Positions 9,442 to 17,865 of a stretch of 50,205 nucleotides of DNA are shown here, in pieces; positions within the stretch are counted from its first letter, which is position 1, and each line of letters opens with the position of its first letter. The notes under the pieces were generated by a model. It was not told the origin of the DNA. It was given only the letters and a program-made list of their open reading frames with translations, and made no database searches. Source of the stretch: Caryophanales bacterium UBA7642 (lineage in GTDB: Bacteria > Bacillota_I > Bacilli_A > RFN20 > CAG-288). The stretch is taken from contig DLIM01000023.1 of assembly GCA_002483745.1 (NCBI GenBank), forward strand, positions 1-50,205, read 5' to 3'. A program made the translations under genes and the position numbers.

Positions 9442-11382
9442 ATGTCTGATGAAGAAATTAAGACTGAAGAAGTGAAGACTGAAGAGACTGCTGAAGTTGC
9501 TGAGGCTCCTATTAAGCCTAAGAAGCGTGGCCGTAAGGCTAAGAGCGATGAAGCCAAGAAGATTTCCGGTGCTGTTGATTCCACTGGCTTTGAGATGGCT
9601 GCCGGTGAGATTGAAAAGGATAGTATGGTTAAGTCCTCTGAAGTAGCGGATATTTTAACTTCTGCTATGGAACAGGCTTATCTTGAATGGTCTTATCCAG
9701 GACTCTATAAGGATAGAGACAGCGAAGATCCGGTCAAGGAATTAGTTAAGGCTCATGTTATCTTCTCTGATGATTTATCTTCCTTTAAGATTTTTGATGT
9801 CAAGAGTGTTGTTGATGAAGATGATATTGTTGATGATTCCTATCAGGTATCTCTTGAGGATGCTAAGGCTGTTAAGGCTGATGCCAAAATCGGTGATACA
9901 GTTGAGCTTCCGTTTGATGTTACCCAGCTTGATAAGTCTTATGTCAGACGTGTTAAGCAGTTATTCCAGTCTAAGCTTAAGGATGCCTCAAGACAGGCTA
10001 TCTTATCTGTCTACTCTAATCAGATTGGCGGACTTATTGAAGGTACCGTCACTAAATGCGAGACCGGTCTTGCTAACAATTCTTATGAATTATCTTTTGG
10101 CAAGGCTTCTGGTTTCTTAAAGAAGGGCTCCTTAATCCCTCAGGATCATTTTGTTGTCGGTGATAGAGTCTTAGTTTATTTAAGCGATGTCTCTGATAAA
10201 CTTAATCCTCCTTCACTTGTTATTTCACGTTCCAGTGAAAAGTTTGTTCAGAAGCTTCTTGAAAAAGCCGTTCCTGAAATCCAATCTGGCGATGTGAAGA
10301 TTAAGGCAGTTGCCCGTGAAGCTGGCAGAAGAACCAAGGTCTTTGTTGAATCCACTAATCCTAATCTTGATCCTGTTGGTGCCTGTGTCGGACCGGAAAG
10401 TGCCCGTATCCGCACTGTTTTAAGTGAACTCAAAGGTGAGAAGATTGATATTCTCAAGTACAATTCCAATAAGGCTTTGCAGATAGTTGAGGCTATGAAG
10501 CCTTCTACTGTCATTGGTCTTACTTGTCTTGATGATTTCTTTGATAAAAATGTCCACTATGATGAACTTGAAAGAGATGCCGACTATGAATTCCCCAAGA
10601 TTACTGTTGTTGTCATGAATGGCAACCAGGGTGTCGCTATCGGTTCAGCTGGTGTAAACGTTAGACTTGCCTCTAGAATCACTATGTGCACTATTTCAGT
10701 CTTACAGGCTGATGATGCTATTAAGCAAGGTATCAAATACACTTTAGTACCTGATATTCAGAAGGAAGTCGATGAAGAGAATGCTGCTATCGCTAAGGAA
10801 AATGCTCAGGCCGAGGAAGAAGCTAAACCTGTTGAAGGCGAAGCTATCCCTGCTGTTGCTGAGACCACTCCTGCCGTTGAGACTCCAGTAGTTTCTACTC
10901 CTGCTGCTGAGACTCCTGTTGTCGCTGCTCCAGTTGCTCCAACAAGTGAGGCTAAACCTGTCGCTGCTCCTGCTGTTAGTGAGAGCAAGCCTGTTGCTCC
11001 AGTTGCTGCTAAACCTGCTGAAGTTAAGCCGGTTGAAAAGCCTATCGAGCATATTGAGATCAAGAACAAACCTAAGATTTCTCTTGAAGAACTTGAGGAA
11101 GCTCTTACTCAGAAGAAAGGTCCGGCTGAAACTAGATCCTATAAGAAACGTTGGGATAACCATAACCGTCCTTCCGATGATAAGCCGGCTTCTACTGCTC
11201 CTTCTAAGGCTAGCTCAGTTGCCGCTATGCCTATTTACACTGAAGAAGAACTTAAACAGATGCAGAACAATGAAACTCCTTCAAACAACAATGCTGAGGG
11301 TGGAGATTTCAATGTCGATGATGATGATTTAGAACAGTATGATTCCGATAAGTACTACGATGACGATAATTCCAACAAGTAA
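9442..11382 (+). CDS. nusA: transcription factor NusA with long N- and C-terminal tails
   Basis: RNA-polymerase-binding elongation/termination factor. The N-terminal domain begins near residue 60 (SSEVADILTSAMEQAY), the S1 domain spans about 195-265 (GGLIEGTVTK), KH1 includes DPVGACVGPESARIR and KH2 includes GNQGVAIGSAGVNVRLA. At 646 residues it is far longer than the roughly 370-residue Bacillus protein. An added N-terminus holds KPKKRGRKAK, resembling an AT-hook. A tail of about 190 residues is Ala/Pro/Val/Glu-rich (450-530), then basic, then strongly acidic (FNVDDDDLEQYDSDKYYDDD). The tails look low-complexity and disordered; their role is unknown. Confidence 0.95.
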   Translation: MSDEEIKTEEVKTEETAEVAEAPIKPKKRGRKAKSDEAKKISGAVDSTGFEMAAGEIEKDSMVKSSEVADILTSAMEQAYLEWSYPGLYKDRDSEDPVKELVKAHVIFSDDLSSFKIFDVKSVVDEDDIVDDSYQVSLEDAKAVKADAKIGDTVELPFDVTQLDKSYVRRVKQLFQSKLKDASRQAILSVYSNQIGGLIEGTVTKCETGLANNSYELSFGKASGFLKKGSLIPQDHFVVGDRVLVYLSDVSDKLNPPSLVISRSSEKFVQKLLEKAVPEIQSGDVKIKAVAREAGRRTKVFVESTNPNLDPVGACVGPESARIRTVLSELKGEKIDILKYNSNKALQIVEAMKPSTVIGLTCLDDFFDKNVHYDELERDADYEFPKITVVVMNGNQGVAIGSAGVNVRLASRITMCTISVLQADDAIKQGIKYTLVPDIQKEVDEENAAIAKENAQAEEEAKPVEGEAIPAVAETTPAVETPVVSTPAAETPVVAAPVAPTSEAKPVAAPAVSESKPVAPVAAKPAEVKPVEKPIEHIEIKNKPKISLEELEEALTQKKGPAETRSYKKRWDNHNRPSDDKPASTAPSKASSVAAMPIYTEEELKQMQNNETPSNNNAEGGDFNVDDDDLEQYDSDKYYDDDNSNK

Positions 11383-11390
11383 GGAAGAGA

Positions 11391-11660
11391 ATGAGTAAGA
11401 AAAGCTTTGTAGTCAATAGGATGGATCTTCTATCAAGGAAGACCTATCCTGTTGAACAATTGATTCGCTTAGTGCTGGTCTCTTCTGATTTGAAATTAGA
11501 CAAAGATCACACACTTACAGGACGAGGCATCTATCTGTTAAAGGATGAAGCCACTATTGACAAAGTCTTTTCCAAAGGGATGCTTAAGCGTTATAGCAAG
11601 ACCTGTGATTTTGACAATCTATATAAGGAGGTTAAAGAACAATGCTCAGCAAAGAACTGA
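11391..11660 (+). CDS. ylxR: YlxR family nucleic-acid-binding protein
   Basis: Small DUF448/YlxR protein of 89 residues in its standard place between nusA and infB. The family GRGxY motif appears as GRGIYL, preceded by QLIRLV. The usual N-terminal RxCxxC motif is absent: the region reads VNRMDLLSRKTYP. Family members bind RNA or nucleoid DNA. It overlaps the next gene by 19 bases. Confidence 0.85.
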   Translation: MSKKSFVVNRMDLLSRKTYPVEQLIRLVLVSSDLKLDKDHTLTGRGIYLLKDEATIDKVFSKGMLKRYSKTCDFDNLYKEVKEQCSAKN

Positions 11661-12007
11661 TCAGAAAGCTCGATACCTACTTCGGCTTTGCCCAAAAGAA
11701 GCATTCGCTTTTTGCCGGTATGGAATTAGAGGATAAACTAGAGAGAAGAAAAGTTTCCCTTCTAATCTTCCTTCCATCCTGTTCTGCTAAAGATGAAGAC
11801 AAACTTCTTTGCAAGTATGGCGATAATCCGGATTTAGCAATTCTTGACTATGATGGAGAATACAACGTTGCCTTAGCTTCAGGAAGAGAACTTCTTAAAG
11901 CTGTTGGTGTCGGTGATTTGAACTTAGCCAAGGCTATTTACAATATTCTTAAAGATGATAAGAAAGTCAGTGAAGATACTAAGGAAAACAAGGAGGAGAC
12001 TAAATGA
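11642..12007 (+). CDS. L7Ae/YlxQ-type RNA-binding protein
   Basis: 121 residues, L7Ae-like ribosomal family (B. subtilis YlxQ position). LLGFAQKK-type start appears as YFGFAQKKHSLFAGM, and the RNA-binding edge reads GVGDLNLAKAI. The family binds kink-turn RNAs. A charged tail (KEETK) is extra. AGGAGG precedes its ATG within the end of ylxR, and its stop overlaps the infB ATG (ATGA), so all three genes are coupled. Confidence 0.82.
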   Translation: MLSKELIRKLDTYFGFAQKKHSLFAGMELEDKLERRKVSLLIFLPSCSAKDEDKLLCKYGDNPDLAILDYDGEYNVALASGRELLKAVGVGDLNLAKAIYNILKDDKKVSEDTKENKEETK

Positions 12008-13818
12008 GTAATTCTAAAGAAAACAATGGTGGAGTAAAACCTGCCTTTGGAAAGAAAACCCAAGGTGCTGTTAAGGATGGTGTCTTTGTCTATACGGGAG
12101 CTTTGACTCTTGATCAGCTTTGCAAAAGAATCGGTGTCAGTGCTTCAGATACCATCAAGGCTTTCTTGATGGAAGGCAAGATGATCTCTTTAAATACTCT
12201 TCTTGGCGATGATCTCATTGCTGAAGTCTGTTTAAACAACAATCTTGATTTCAAGAAAGAAGAAGGCATGGGTGATGATGATTTCACCAAGGTACCGATT
12301 TTCAACAAGGATAATGATAAGGATTCCCGTCCCTGCATTGTGACTATTATGGGACATGTCGATCACGGCAAGACAACTTTGATTGATGCTATCCGTCATT
12401 CCAATATTGCTAATGGTGAGTACGGTGGCATTACTCAGGAAATCGGTGCTTATCAGAAGACTATCAACGGCAAGAAGATTACCTTCCTTGATACTCCTGG
12501 CCATGAAGCTTTCACTGCTATGAGAGCCCGTGGTGCTTCTATCACTGATATTGTTGTTCTAGTCGTAGCTGCTGATGATGGCGTTAAGCCTCAGACTATT
12601 GAAGCTTTAGACCATGCTAAGGCTGCTAAGGTTCCGATTATTGTGGCTATCAATAAGATTGATAAACCTGGAGCTAACCCTGAAAAAGTCAAATCTCAGC
12701 TTTCTGCCTTAGGTCTTTTATCTGAGGATTGGGGCGGAGACACCATGATGTTCAATATTTCTGCTAAGAAGAATATTGGCGTCGATAAGCTTCTTGAAGG
12801 TATTCTGACTTTAGCTGAACTTTTGGATTTAAGAGCTTCTAACGATCATCCGGCTATCGGTTCTGTCATTGAGGCTGAACTTGATAAGAAGGAAGGATCC
12901 AAAGCCACCCTTTTAGTTCAGAATGGCACTCTCCATGTGGGAGATTATTTAGCTGTTGGCGAATTCTACTGCAAGGTCAGAAAGATGACTAATGAATACG
13001 ATAAGGCTTTGAAGTCTGCTGGTCCTTCAACTCCGGTCTCAGTCACTGGTTTATCTGGTGTTCCAGTAGCAGGCGATCGTTTCATGGCTTTTGCTAACGA
13101 GAAAGAAGCTAGACAGGCTGCTAATAAGCGTGCCCAGTCCATGATTGGCAAGAACGATGAAGGTACTTCCTTAGCTGATTTAGCCGCTGATGCTGCTTCT
13201 GGAGCTACTCCGACTATTAACCTGATTGTTAAGGCTGATACTCAGGGTTCAGCTGAAGCTTTGAAGTCATCTTTAGAGAAGATTGATGTTCCTGGTGCTA
13301 AGCTTACCGTTCTCCACTGCACTTCTGGTGATGTCACTCAGGGCGATTTGATCTTAGCTTCTGCCTCTCATGCGGTTATCTTAGCCTTCTCGGTTAAGGT
13401 TCCGGCCATGATCAAGGAAATGTCTAAGGAGAAGAAAGTCGAAATCCGTGAATACAATATTATTTATAAGCTTCTTGAGGATATTGAAGCTGCCCTTAAA
13501 GGCAAACTCGCCCCTGTCTTCCATGAAGTTGTCTATGGTCATGCCGAAGTCAGAAATATCTTCAATGCCAGTAAGGTCGGTCAGATTGCCGGCTTATATG
13601 TCACTGATGGTAAATTGACCAATTCCTGCAAGGTCAGAGTCTTAAGAAACGGTGAAGTTGTCTTTGATACTGCCTTATCTTCCTTAAAGAGATTCAAGGA
13701 TGATGCTAAGGAAGTTCTTCAGGGCTTTGAATGCGGTGCTACCCTCAAGGATAGATTCACTTTAGTTACTTCCGATGTCATAGAAGCTTATGGTCAGGAG
13801 GAAATCAAGAATGGCTGA
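12004..13818 (+). CDS. infB: translation initiation factor IF-2
   Basis: Ribosome-associated GTPase that brings fMet-tRNA to the 30S subunit. An IF2_N domain (about 30-80) precedes the G domain: G1 GHVDHGKTT (about 117), G3 DTPGHEAF and G4 NKID are all intact. Domains II, III and the C-terminal tRNA-binding domain continue to residue 604. The N-terminal extension is very short, as in compact Bacillota IF-2 proteins, in contrast to the extended NusA next door. The gene overlaps both neighbours. Confidence 0.97.
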   Translation: MSNSKENNGGVKPAFGKKTQGAVKDGVFVYTGALTLDQLCKRIGVSASDTIKAFLMEGKMISLNTLLGDDLIAEVCLNNNLDFKKEEGMGDDDFTKVPIFNKDNDKDSRPCIVTIMGHVDHGKTTLIDAIRHSNIANGEYGGITQEIGAYQKTINGKKITFLDTPGHEAFTAMRARGASITDIVVLVVAADDGVKPQTIEALDHAKAAKVPIIVAINKIDKPGANPEKVKSQLSALGLLSEDWGGDTMMFNISAKKNIGVDKLLEGILTLAELLDLRASNDHPAIGSVIEAELDKKEGSKATLLVQNGTLHVGDYLAVGEFYCKVRKMTNEYDKALKSAGPSTPVSVTGLSGVPVAGDRFMAFANEKEARQAANKRAQSMIGKNDEGTSLADLAADAASGATPTINLIVKADTQGSAEALKSSLEKIDVPGAKLTVLHCTSGDVTQGDLILASASHAVILAFSVKVPAMIKEMSKEKKVEIREYNIIYKLLEDIEAALKGKLAPVFHEVVYGHAEVRNIFNASKVGQIAGLYVTDGKLTNSCKVRVLRNGEVVFDTALSSLKRFKDDAKEVLQGFECGATLKDRFTLVTSDVIEAYGQEEIKNG

Positions 13819-14323
13819 CAAAAAGGGAAGAGTTCAGGAAATCATTCAACGTAATCTCTCTGAGATCATCATCTACGATATGAAGAACGATTTAACCAAA
13901 TACGCTTCCATCAATGAAGTCCATGTTACCTCCGATTATTCCTATTGCAAAGTCTATGTTTCTCATATTAATCCTGAAAAATCTGACGATTTAGTTAACT
14001 ATCTTAATAACCGAGCTGGTAAAATAAGGACAATGCTAGCTAATAAGATTTCTATCTATAAGACACCTGCTTTGATTTTTGTTAAAGATACTCTCTTTGA
14101 GAAAGGTCAGGCGATGGATGATCTAATTGATCATGCCTTAAACCAAAAGCCGATGACTTTAAAAGACCTCGACAAGATAGAAAAAGATAATGCTAAAAAG
14201 GAAAGAAAAGATATTAGTATGAAGAAAAAGGTCGTAAAGAAGAAAGTCGCCGCTAAGAAGCCGGTAGCTAAAAAGGCTACTGCCAAGAAAGCTACCAAGA
14301 AGACTGCAACTAAGAAAGCTTAG
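13811..14323 (+). CDS. rbfA: ribosome-binding factor A with Lys/Ala-rich tail
   Basis: Small-subunit maturation factor acting on the 16S 5' helix. I start it at the ATG (MADKKGRVQEIIQ) because AGGAGG lies correctly before it; an upstream GTG in frame is less likely. It overlaps infB by eight bases. The KH-like core is residues 1-120 (INEVHVTSDYSYCKVYVS). About 50 further residues form a histone H1-like tail of KKxVAAKK / KKATAKKA units, predicted disordered and strongly basic. Last gene of the operon. Confidence 0.93.
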   Translation: MADKKGRVQEIIQRNLSEIIIYDMKNDLTKYASINEVHVTSDYSYCKVYVSHINPEKSDDLVNYLNNRAGKIRTMLANKISIYKTPALIFVKDTLFEKGQAMDDLIDHALNQKPMTLKDLDKIEKDNAKKERKDISMKKKVVKKKVAAKKPVAKKATAKKATKKTATKKA

Positions 14324-14325
14324 CA

Positions 14326-14355
14326 AAAAGGCCTAGCCAGAAAGCTAGGCTTTTT
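14326..14355. terminator. terminator after rbfA, likely bidirectional
   Basis: GCCTAGC pairs with GCTAGGC around CAGAAA; T5 follows, and A5 precedes it, so it can also end the converging ribF transcript. Confidence 0.85.
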
Positions 14356-14378
14356 CTTTGCTTCTTATTTGTAGGTTG

Positions 14379-15269
14379 TTATCGGCAGTTATCTTTATCG
14401 ATTCTTAACTGGTTCTTCAGCTCTTCTAAAGATTTATATTTGACTTGTTCTCTTAAGAAGGATAAGAAACTGACTTTGATGGTCTTACCGTAAAGATTAC
14501 CGTCAAATCCGATGACATTGGTTTCGATGATGCCTTTATCTAATTGATCAATAGTAGGATGAGTACCGATATTAGTCATTGAGGGGTAAGTTTTGCCATC
14601 AATTTCTGTCTGTGTCTTATAGACGCCGTCTGGAAGATTGATCTTTTCATCGCTTTGGTTCATGTTGGCAGTTGGATAACCTAATTTTCGTCCGTTCTGT
14701 AATCCTTTGACGACTTCGCTTTCATAGAAGAAATGATAGCCTAAAAGGGAATTGGCTTTTTCTATCTGTCCAAGACGGAGGTAATTCTTGATAGTGGTAG
14801 AAGAGACTTTCTCGTTGTTGACTTCTAAAAGGTCTTTGATGACGATTTTGATATTTCTATTCTTCAATTCATTGAGAAGATCAGCTTTTCCGGCTGCATT
14901 CTTTCCAAAAGTAAAATCTGATCCAACTACTATTTCTTTAGCATTAAGACTAGTAAGGAAGTTAAGAAAATCTGAAGGCGAGCAGGACATGACTTCTTTA
15001 GAAAAAGGAAGAACATAATACTGCTGGATACCTAAAGAACTTAGTAATCCCTCTTTTTCGGATTCAGTTAAAATCAACTGCTCTTTCTTATGCTGAATAA
15101 TAGATTTTAAATCGGTAGAAAAAGTAAGAACTGCTGGAACATATTTAGAATTAACAACCTCTTTAATGAGTTCTTGATGGCCCAGATGGATGCCATCAAA
15201 GAATCCGATAGTTAAAGCGGTCTCTTTTAACTGATATGCCTTATTGAATGAGAGTATCTTTTTAGTCAT
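14379..15269 (-). CDS. ribF: bifunctional riboflavin kinase / FAD synthetase
   Basis: Makes FMN and FAD from riboflavin. The nucleotidyltransferase domain (1-150) has TIGFFDGIHLGHQ and the later STTIKNYLRLGQI. The kinase domain (about 180-290) has GRKLGYPTANM and the MTNIGTHPT strand. 296 residues is typical. It overlaps the 3' end of truB by eight bases, forming the usual truB-ribF pair. Confidence 0.95.
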   Translation of the reverse strand: MTKKILSFNKAYQLKETALTIGFFDGIHLGHQELIKEVVNSKYVPAVLTFSTDLKSIIQHKKEQLILTESEKEGLLSSLGIQQYYVLPFSKEVMSCSPSDFLNFLTSLNAKEIVVGSDFTFGKNAAGKADLLNELKNRNIKIVIKDLLEVNNEKVSSTTIKNYLRLGQIEKANSLLGYHFFYESEVVKGLQNGRKLGYPTANMNQSDEKINLPDGVYKTQTEIDGKTYPSMTNIGTHPTIDQLDKGIIETNVIGFDGNLYGKTIKVSFLSFLREQVKYKSLEELKNQLRIDKDNCR

Positions 15270-16116
15270 GCTGGAAACCTTTATATGAGATAAACTGTTT
15301 ACCTTTCTTCTGATAGATAGCTAATAACTTTCCTTCTCCCTTTAAAAAGATATAGGGACTAGCATTGCTGATAGTTAAAGGGCCACCATTTTTAGCAGTG
15401 AAAAAATCTTTGCCTTTTAATTCTATAGCGGGTATATCAGGGACAAATTGCTCAATAGGAATAATGCTATCATAGGTCACGTTTTTTACTTTGACAGAAT
15501 TAATTAGATCATATTTTCCGATACTGATTCTTCTTAATTCTTTTAAGTAGCCTAATGTTCCTAACTTAACAGCAATATCTCTTCCTAATGATCTAATATA
15601 GGTGCCTTTAGAGACTTTGGCTAAGAAGGTAATCTCTTTATTCTTGTTATCAAACAATAGGAGATCTAATTTACTGATATTGACGGTAGATGGTGGAAGA
15701 TTTACTTCATCCCCTTTTCTTACAAGCTTATAGGCTCTTATTCCGTTAATGTGTCTAGCACAGTATTCAGGCGGAACTTGTAAAGTTTCACCTAAAAACG
15801 ACTTAAAGACATCATTAATGCTTTCTCTTGTTAAGAGAGGTACTTCTTTAGTGGCAGTAACTTTACCAGTGATATCTAAGGAGTCAGTAGTTTCACCTAG
15901 CTTTAAAGTCGCTATATATTCTTTCTCCTCATCTTTGATTAAAGGAAGTACTTTAGTTGCTTCGTTGATGGCTACAATCAAAAGACCGGTAGCGAAAGGA
16001 TCAAGAGTCCCTAAATGGCCATCCTTTGGAAGATCAAGTTCTTTCTTGATGAGTTTATCGACATCTTTAGAGGTAAAGTCGGTTTCTTTATCTATTTTTA
16101 TAAATCCGTTAATCAT
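15262..16116 (-). CDS. truB: tRNA pseudouridine-55 synthase
   Basis: Isomerises U55 in the T-loop of tRNAs. The catalytic Asp sits in GHLGTLDPFATGLL (about 35-48) and the RAYKLVRKG block follows near 127. A shortened C-terminal PUA-like segment is present. No Shine-Dalgarno sequence precedes the ATG, and a GATAAT box ends only six bases upstream, so the message may have almost no leader. Confidence 0.94.
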   Translation of the reverse strand: MINGFIKIDKETDFTSKDVDKLIKKELDLPKDGHLGTLDPFATGLLIVAINEATKVLPLIKDEEKEYIATLKLGETTDSLDITGKVTATKEVPLLTRESINDVFKSFLGETLQVPPEYCARHINGIRAYKLVRKGDEVNLPPSTVNISKLDLLLFDNKNKEITFLAKVSKGTYIRSLGRDIAVKLGTLGYLKELRRISIGKYDLINSVKVKNVTYDSIIPIEQFVPDIPAIELKGKDFFTAKNGGPLTISNASPYIFLKGEGKLLAIYQKKGKQFISYKGFQHD

Positions 16117-16192
16117 GTTTGAATTATCACTATAGCACTTTTAAAGGTCTTTTTTGAAAGACTTTGCTTACTTTGTAGTATAATTTCAAAGC
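16117..16192. promoter_or_regulatory. divergent promoter region truB / ttcA-like
   Basis: Plus strand: TTGAAA (16154-16159) and TATAAT (16179-16184), spacer 19, with ATG at 16193. Minus strand: TATAGT and GATAAT boxes shortly before truB. A near-palindrome centred at 16154 (AAAGGTCTTT ... AAAGACTTT) could be an operator. Neither gene has a ribosome site. Confidence 0.5.
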
Positions 16193-17350
16193 ATGGATAA
16201 TGTAAACCAAGTTCAGAAGAAACTCTTAGCGGCAATCAGAAGTGCAGACTATGATTTTGGTCTTATTAATGACAACGATAAGATCTTAATCGGTGTTTCC
16301 GGTGGCAAAGATTCAATGGCTTTAGTTTCTCTTTTGGCAACTTACCGCAAATTCAAAGGCAAGAACTTTGAGATTGCCTGCGTTCATCTGGATTTTGGTT
16401 TTCCTAAAGTCGATTTTTCTCCAGTAGAGAAATATATCAAAGGATTAGGAGTGACTTATATCGCTTATCCGGCAACAGAGGTCTATGAGATCTTAAAAGC
16501 TCACCGTAACCCTAAGACTAACCTTTTGCCTTGCTCAATCTGCTCTAGAATGAGAAAAGCTGTCATTAATAAAGCTGCTAATGAATTAGGCTTTCATAAA
16601 GTAGCTTTTGCTCACCATATGGATGATGCTATCGAGACTCTTTTCCTGAATATGACCTTTGGAGCTAGGGTAGCAACCTTTGAACCGAAGATGTATTTAG
16701 AGAATGCCCAGATAGAATTTATTAGACCGCTCATCTATGCTAGAGAAAAGATGCTTTTAAGATATACCACTATGATGAATATACCTATTGCTAAGAATTC
16801 TTGTGGCAATGATAAGAAGACTCAGCGAGAAGATATCAAAGAAACATTAGCCACTTTCTATAAAGAACATCCCGATTCCTATAATAACTTTTCTGTCATG
16901 CTTACTAACGCTAATGAGTTCAAGCTTTTCTTTGATCGCTATGGTGCCCATTTAGAAAATGGCTTAGTAGTCAAAGAAGTCGAAACTAAGGATGATGCTT
17001 TAATGCTAGCTAAAGTAGCGGCTGCTTCTAAGGCTAAAGAAGACTTCGATGAAAGCAATTCTTTCTTCTATCTGTTAAAGAAGGATGATAAGCCTTTAGC
17101 TTACTTGAAGTGTTTAAAGCCTACTGCCGATTTTGTTTATGAGATTACTTCTTTTTCTTTAACTAAGGACTGTTCTTTAGATGAAGCTAAGAAGCTATTA
17201 ATGATCTTTGAAAAGAACCTCAGCATGAAGCATGTTCCTACTGTTATTATCTATAGTGGAATAGATAATTCTGATGTCTTTACTTCTTCTATGTATCAAA
17301 AAGATGAAAAAGGTTATCGAAAGATGATAGTAAAGTCTATTAAATACTGA
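16193..17350 (+). CDS. TtcA-like tRNA thiolase with extra C-terminal domain
   Basis: PP-loop ATPase of the tRNA C32 2-thiolation family. The ATP loop is VSGGKDSM (about 33). Three Cys match TtcA iron-sulfur ligands: CSIC (about 112-115) and SCGND (about 204). AFAHHMDDAIETLFLN is the conserved downstream motif. The catalytic part ends near 240; about 140 more residues (from ETKDDALMLAKVAAA) are not part of TtcA and I do not recognise them. Start: ATG lies eight bases after a TATAAT box with no ribosome site, so it may be translated from a near-leaderless message. Confidence 0.85.
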   Translation: MDNVNQVQKKLLAAIRSADYDFGLINDNDKILIGVSGGKDSMALVSLLATYRKFKGKNFEIACVHLDFGFPKVDFSPVEKYIKGLGVTYIAYPATEVYEILKAHRNPKTNLLPCSICSRMRKAVINKAANELGFHKVAFAHHMDDAIETLFLNMTFGARVATFEPKMYLENAQIEFIRPLIYAREKMLLRYTTMMNIPIAKNSCGNDKKTQREDIKETLATFYKEHPDSYNNFSVMLTNANEFKLFFDRYGAHLENGLVVKEVETKDDALMLAKVAAASKAKEDFDESNSFFYLLKKDDKPLAYLKCLKPTADFVYEITSFSLTKDCSLDEAKKLLMIFEKNLSMKHVPTVIIYSGIDNSDVFTSSMYQKDEKGYRKMIVKSIKY

Positions 17351-17388
17351 TTTTCTTAAAAATATTACCTTTTTGCTTACTAAAACCC

Positions 17389-17416
17389 TTGCTTAATTAA
17401 TTCTTTCTAGTATAAT
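17389..17416 (+). promoter_or_regulatory. rpsO promoter
   Basis: TTGCTT (17389-17394) and perfect TATAAT (17411-17416) with 16-bp spacing, predicting a leader of about 80 nt. Confidence 0.7.
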
Positions 17417-17430
17417 TATCTAGCACGTAA

Positions 17431-17515
17431 ACTGGTTATAGGCTTGATACCTTTATCACCTTAGACTGGTTAAACGCGAGAAACACAAAGAGGTAAACGG
17501 TTATGGCATTAACCA
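17431..17515 (+). promoter_or_regulatory. rpsO leader, possible S15 autoregulatory structure
   Basis: A hairpin can form in 17434-17460 (GGTTATAGG with CCTTTATCACC, imperfect). TGGTTAA (17467-17473) is fully complementary to TTAACCA (17509-17515) inside the gene; that pairing would enclose the ribosome site and ATG. S15 is known to repress its own mRNA through leader structures in several phyla. That this leader does so is inference. Confidence 0.4.
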
Positions 17516-17772
17516 AAGAAGAGAAGACTAAGGAGATTACTTCCTATAGAAGAGGTGATAAGGATACTGGTTCTGTTGAAGTCCAGGTTGCCTTACTTAC
17601 TAAGAAGATCAAGAAGTTGACTGTCCATATGACTAACAATGATCATGATTTCTCATCTAAGCGTGGTATGGATATCCTTATTGCTAGAAGAAAGAATCTT
17701 CTCAACTACTTAAAGAGAACTGACTTAGAAAAGTACAATGCTCTCGCTAAGAAGATCAAGGACGAAAAGTAA
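17503..17772 (+). CDS. rpsO: 30S ribosomal protein S15
   Basis: 89 residues, exact family length. Recognised by the RRGDKDTGSVEVQVALLT start, the rRNA-binding HDFSSKRGM turn and the RRKNLLNYLKRTD helix. Binds the 16S central domain junction. Monocistronic, with its own promoter and terminator. Confidence 0.98.
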   Translation: MALTKEEKTKEITSYRRGDKDTGSVEVQVALLTKKIKKLTVHMTNNDHDFSSKRGMDILIARRKNLLNYLKRTDLEKYNALAKKIKDEK

Positions 17773-17779
17773 AAACCTA

Positions 17780-17807
17780 AGAGGTCTGTAAAAGGACCTC
17801 TTTTTTT
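17780..17807 (+). terminator. rpsO terminator
   Basis: AGAGGTC/GACCTCT stem with an eight-base loop and a T6 tail. Confidence 0.85.
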
Positions 17808-17815
17808 GACCAAAT

Positions 17816-17854
17816 AAAAAGTGAGATGAATAGGGACTCATCTCACTCTTTTTT
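17816..17854. terminator. bidirectional terminator after GH3 operon
   Basis: AGTGAGATGA pairs perfectly with TCATCTCACT; T6 on the plus side, A5 on the other, so it ends the minus-strand glycosidase operon too. Confidence 0.8.
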
Positions 17855-17865
17855 ATAGTAGATAA

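Noticed and set aside
10744..11163. Frames antisense and in another phase to the nusA tail
   Set aside because: They are by-products of the low-complexity Ala/Pro/Val codons of NusA.
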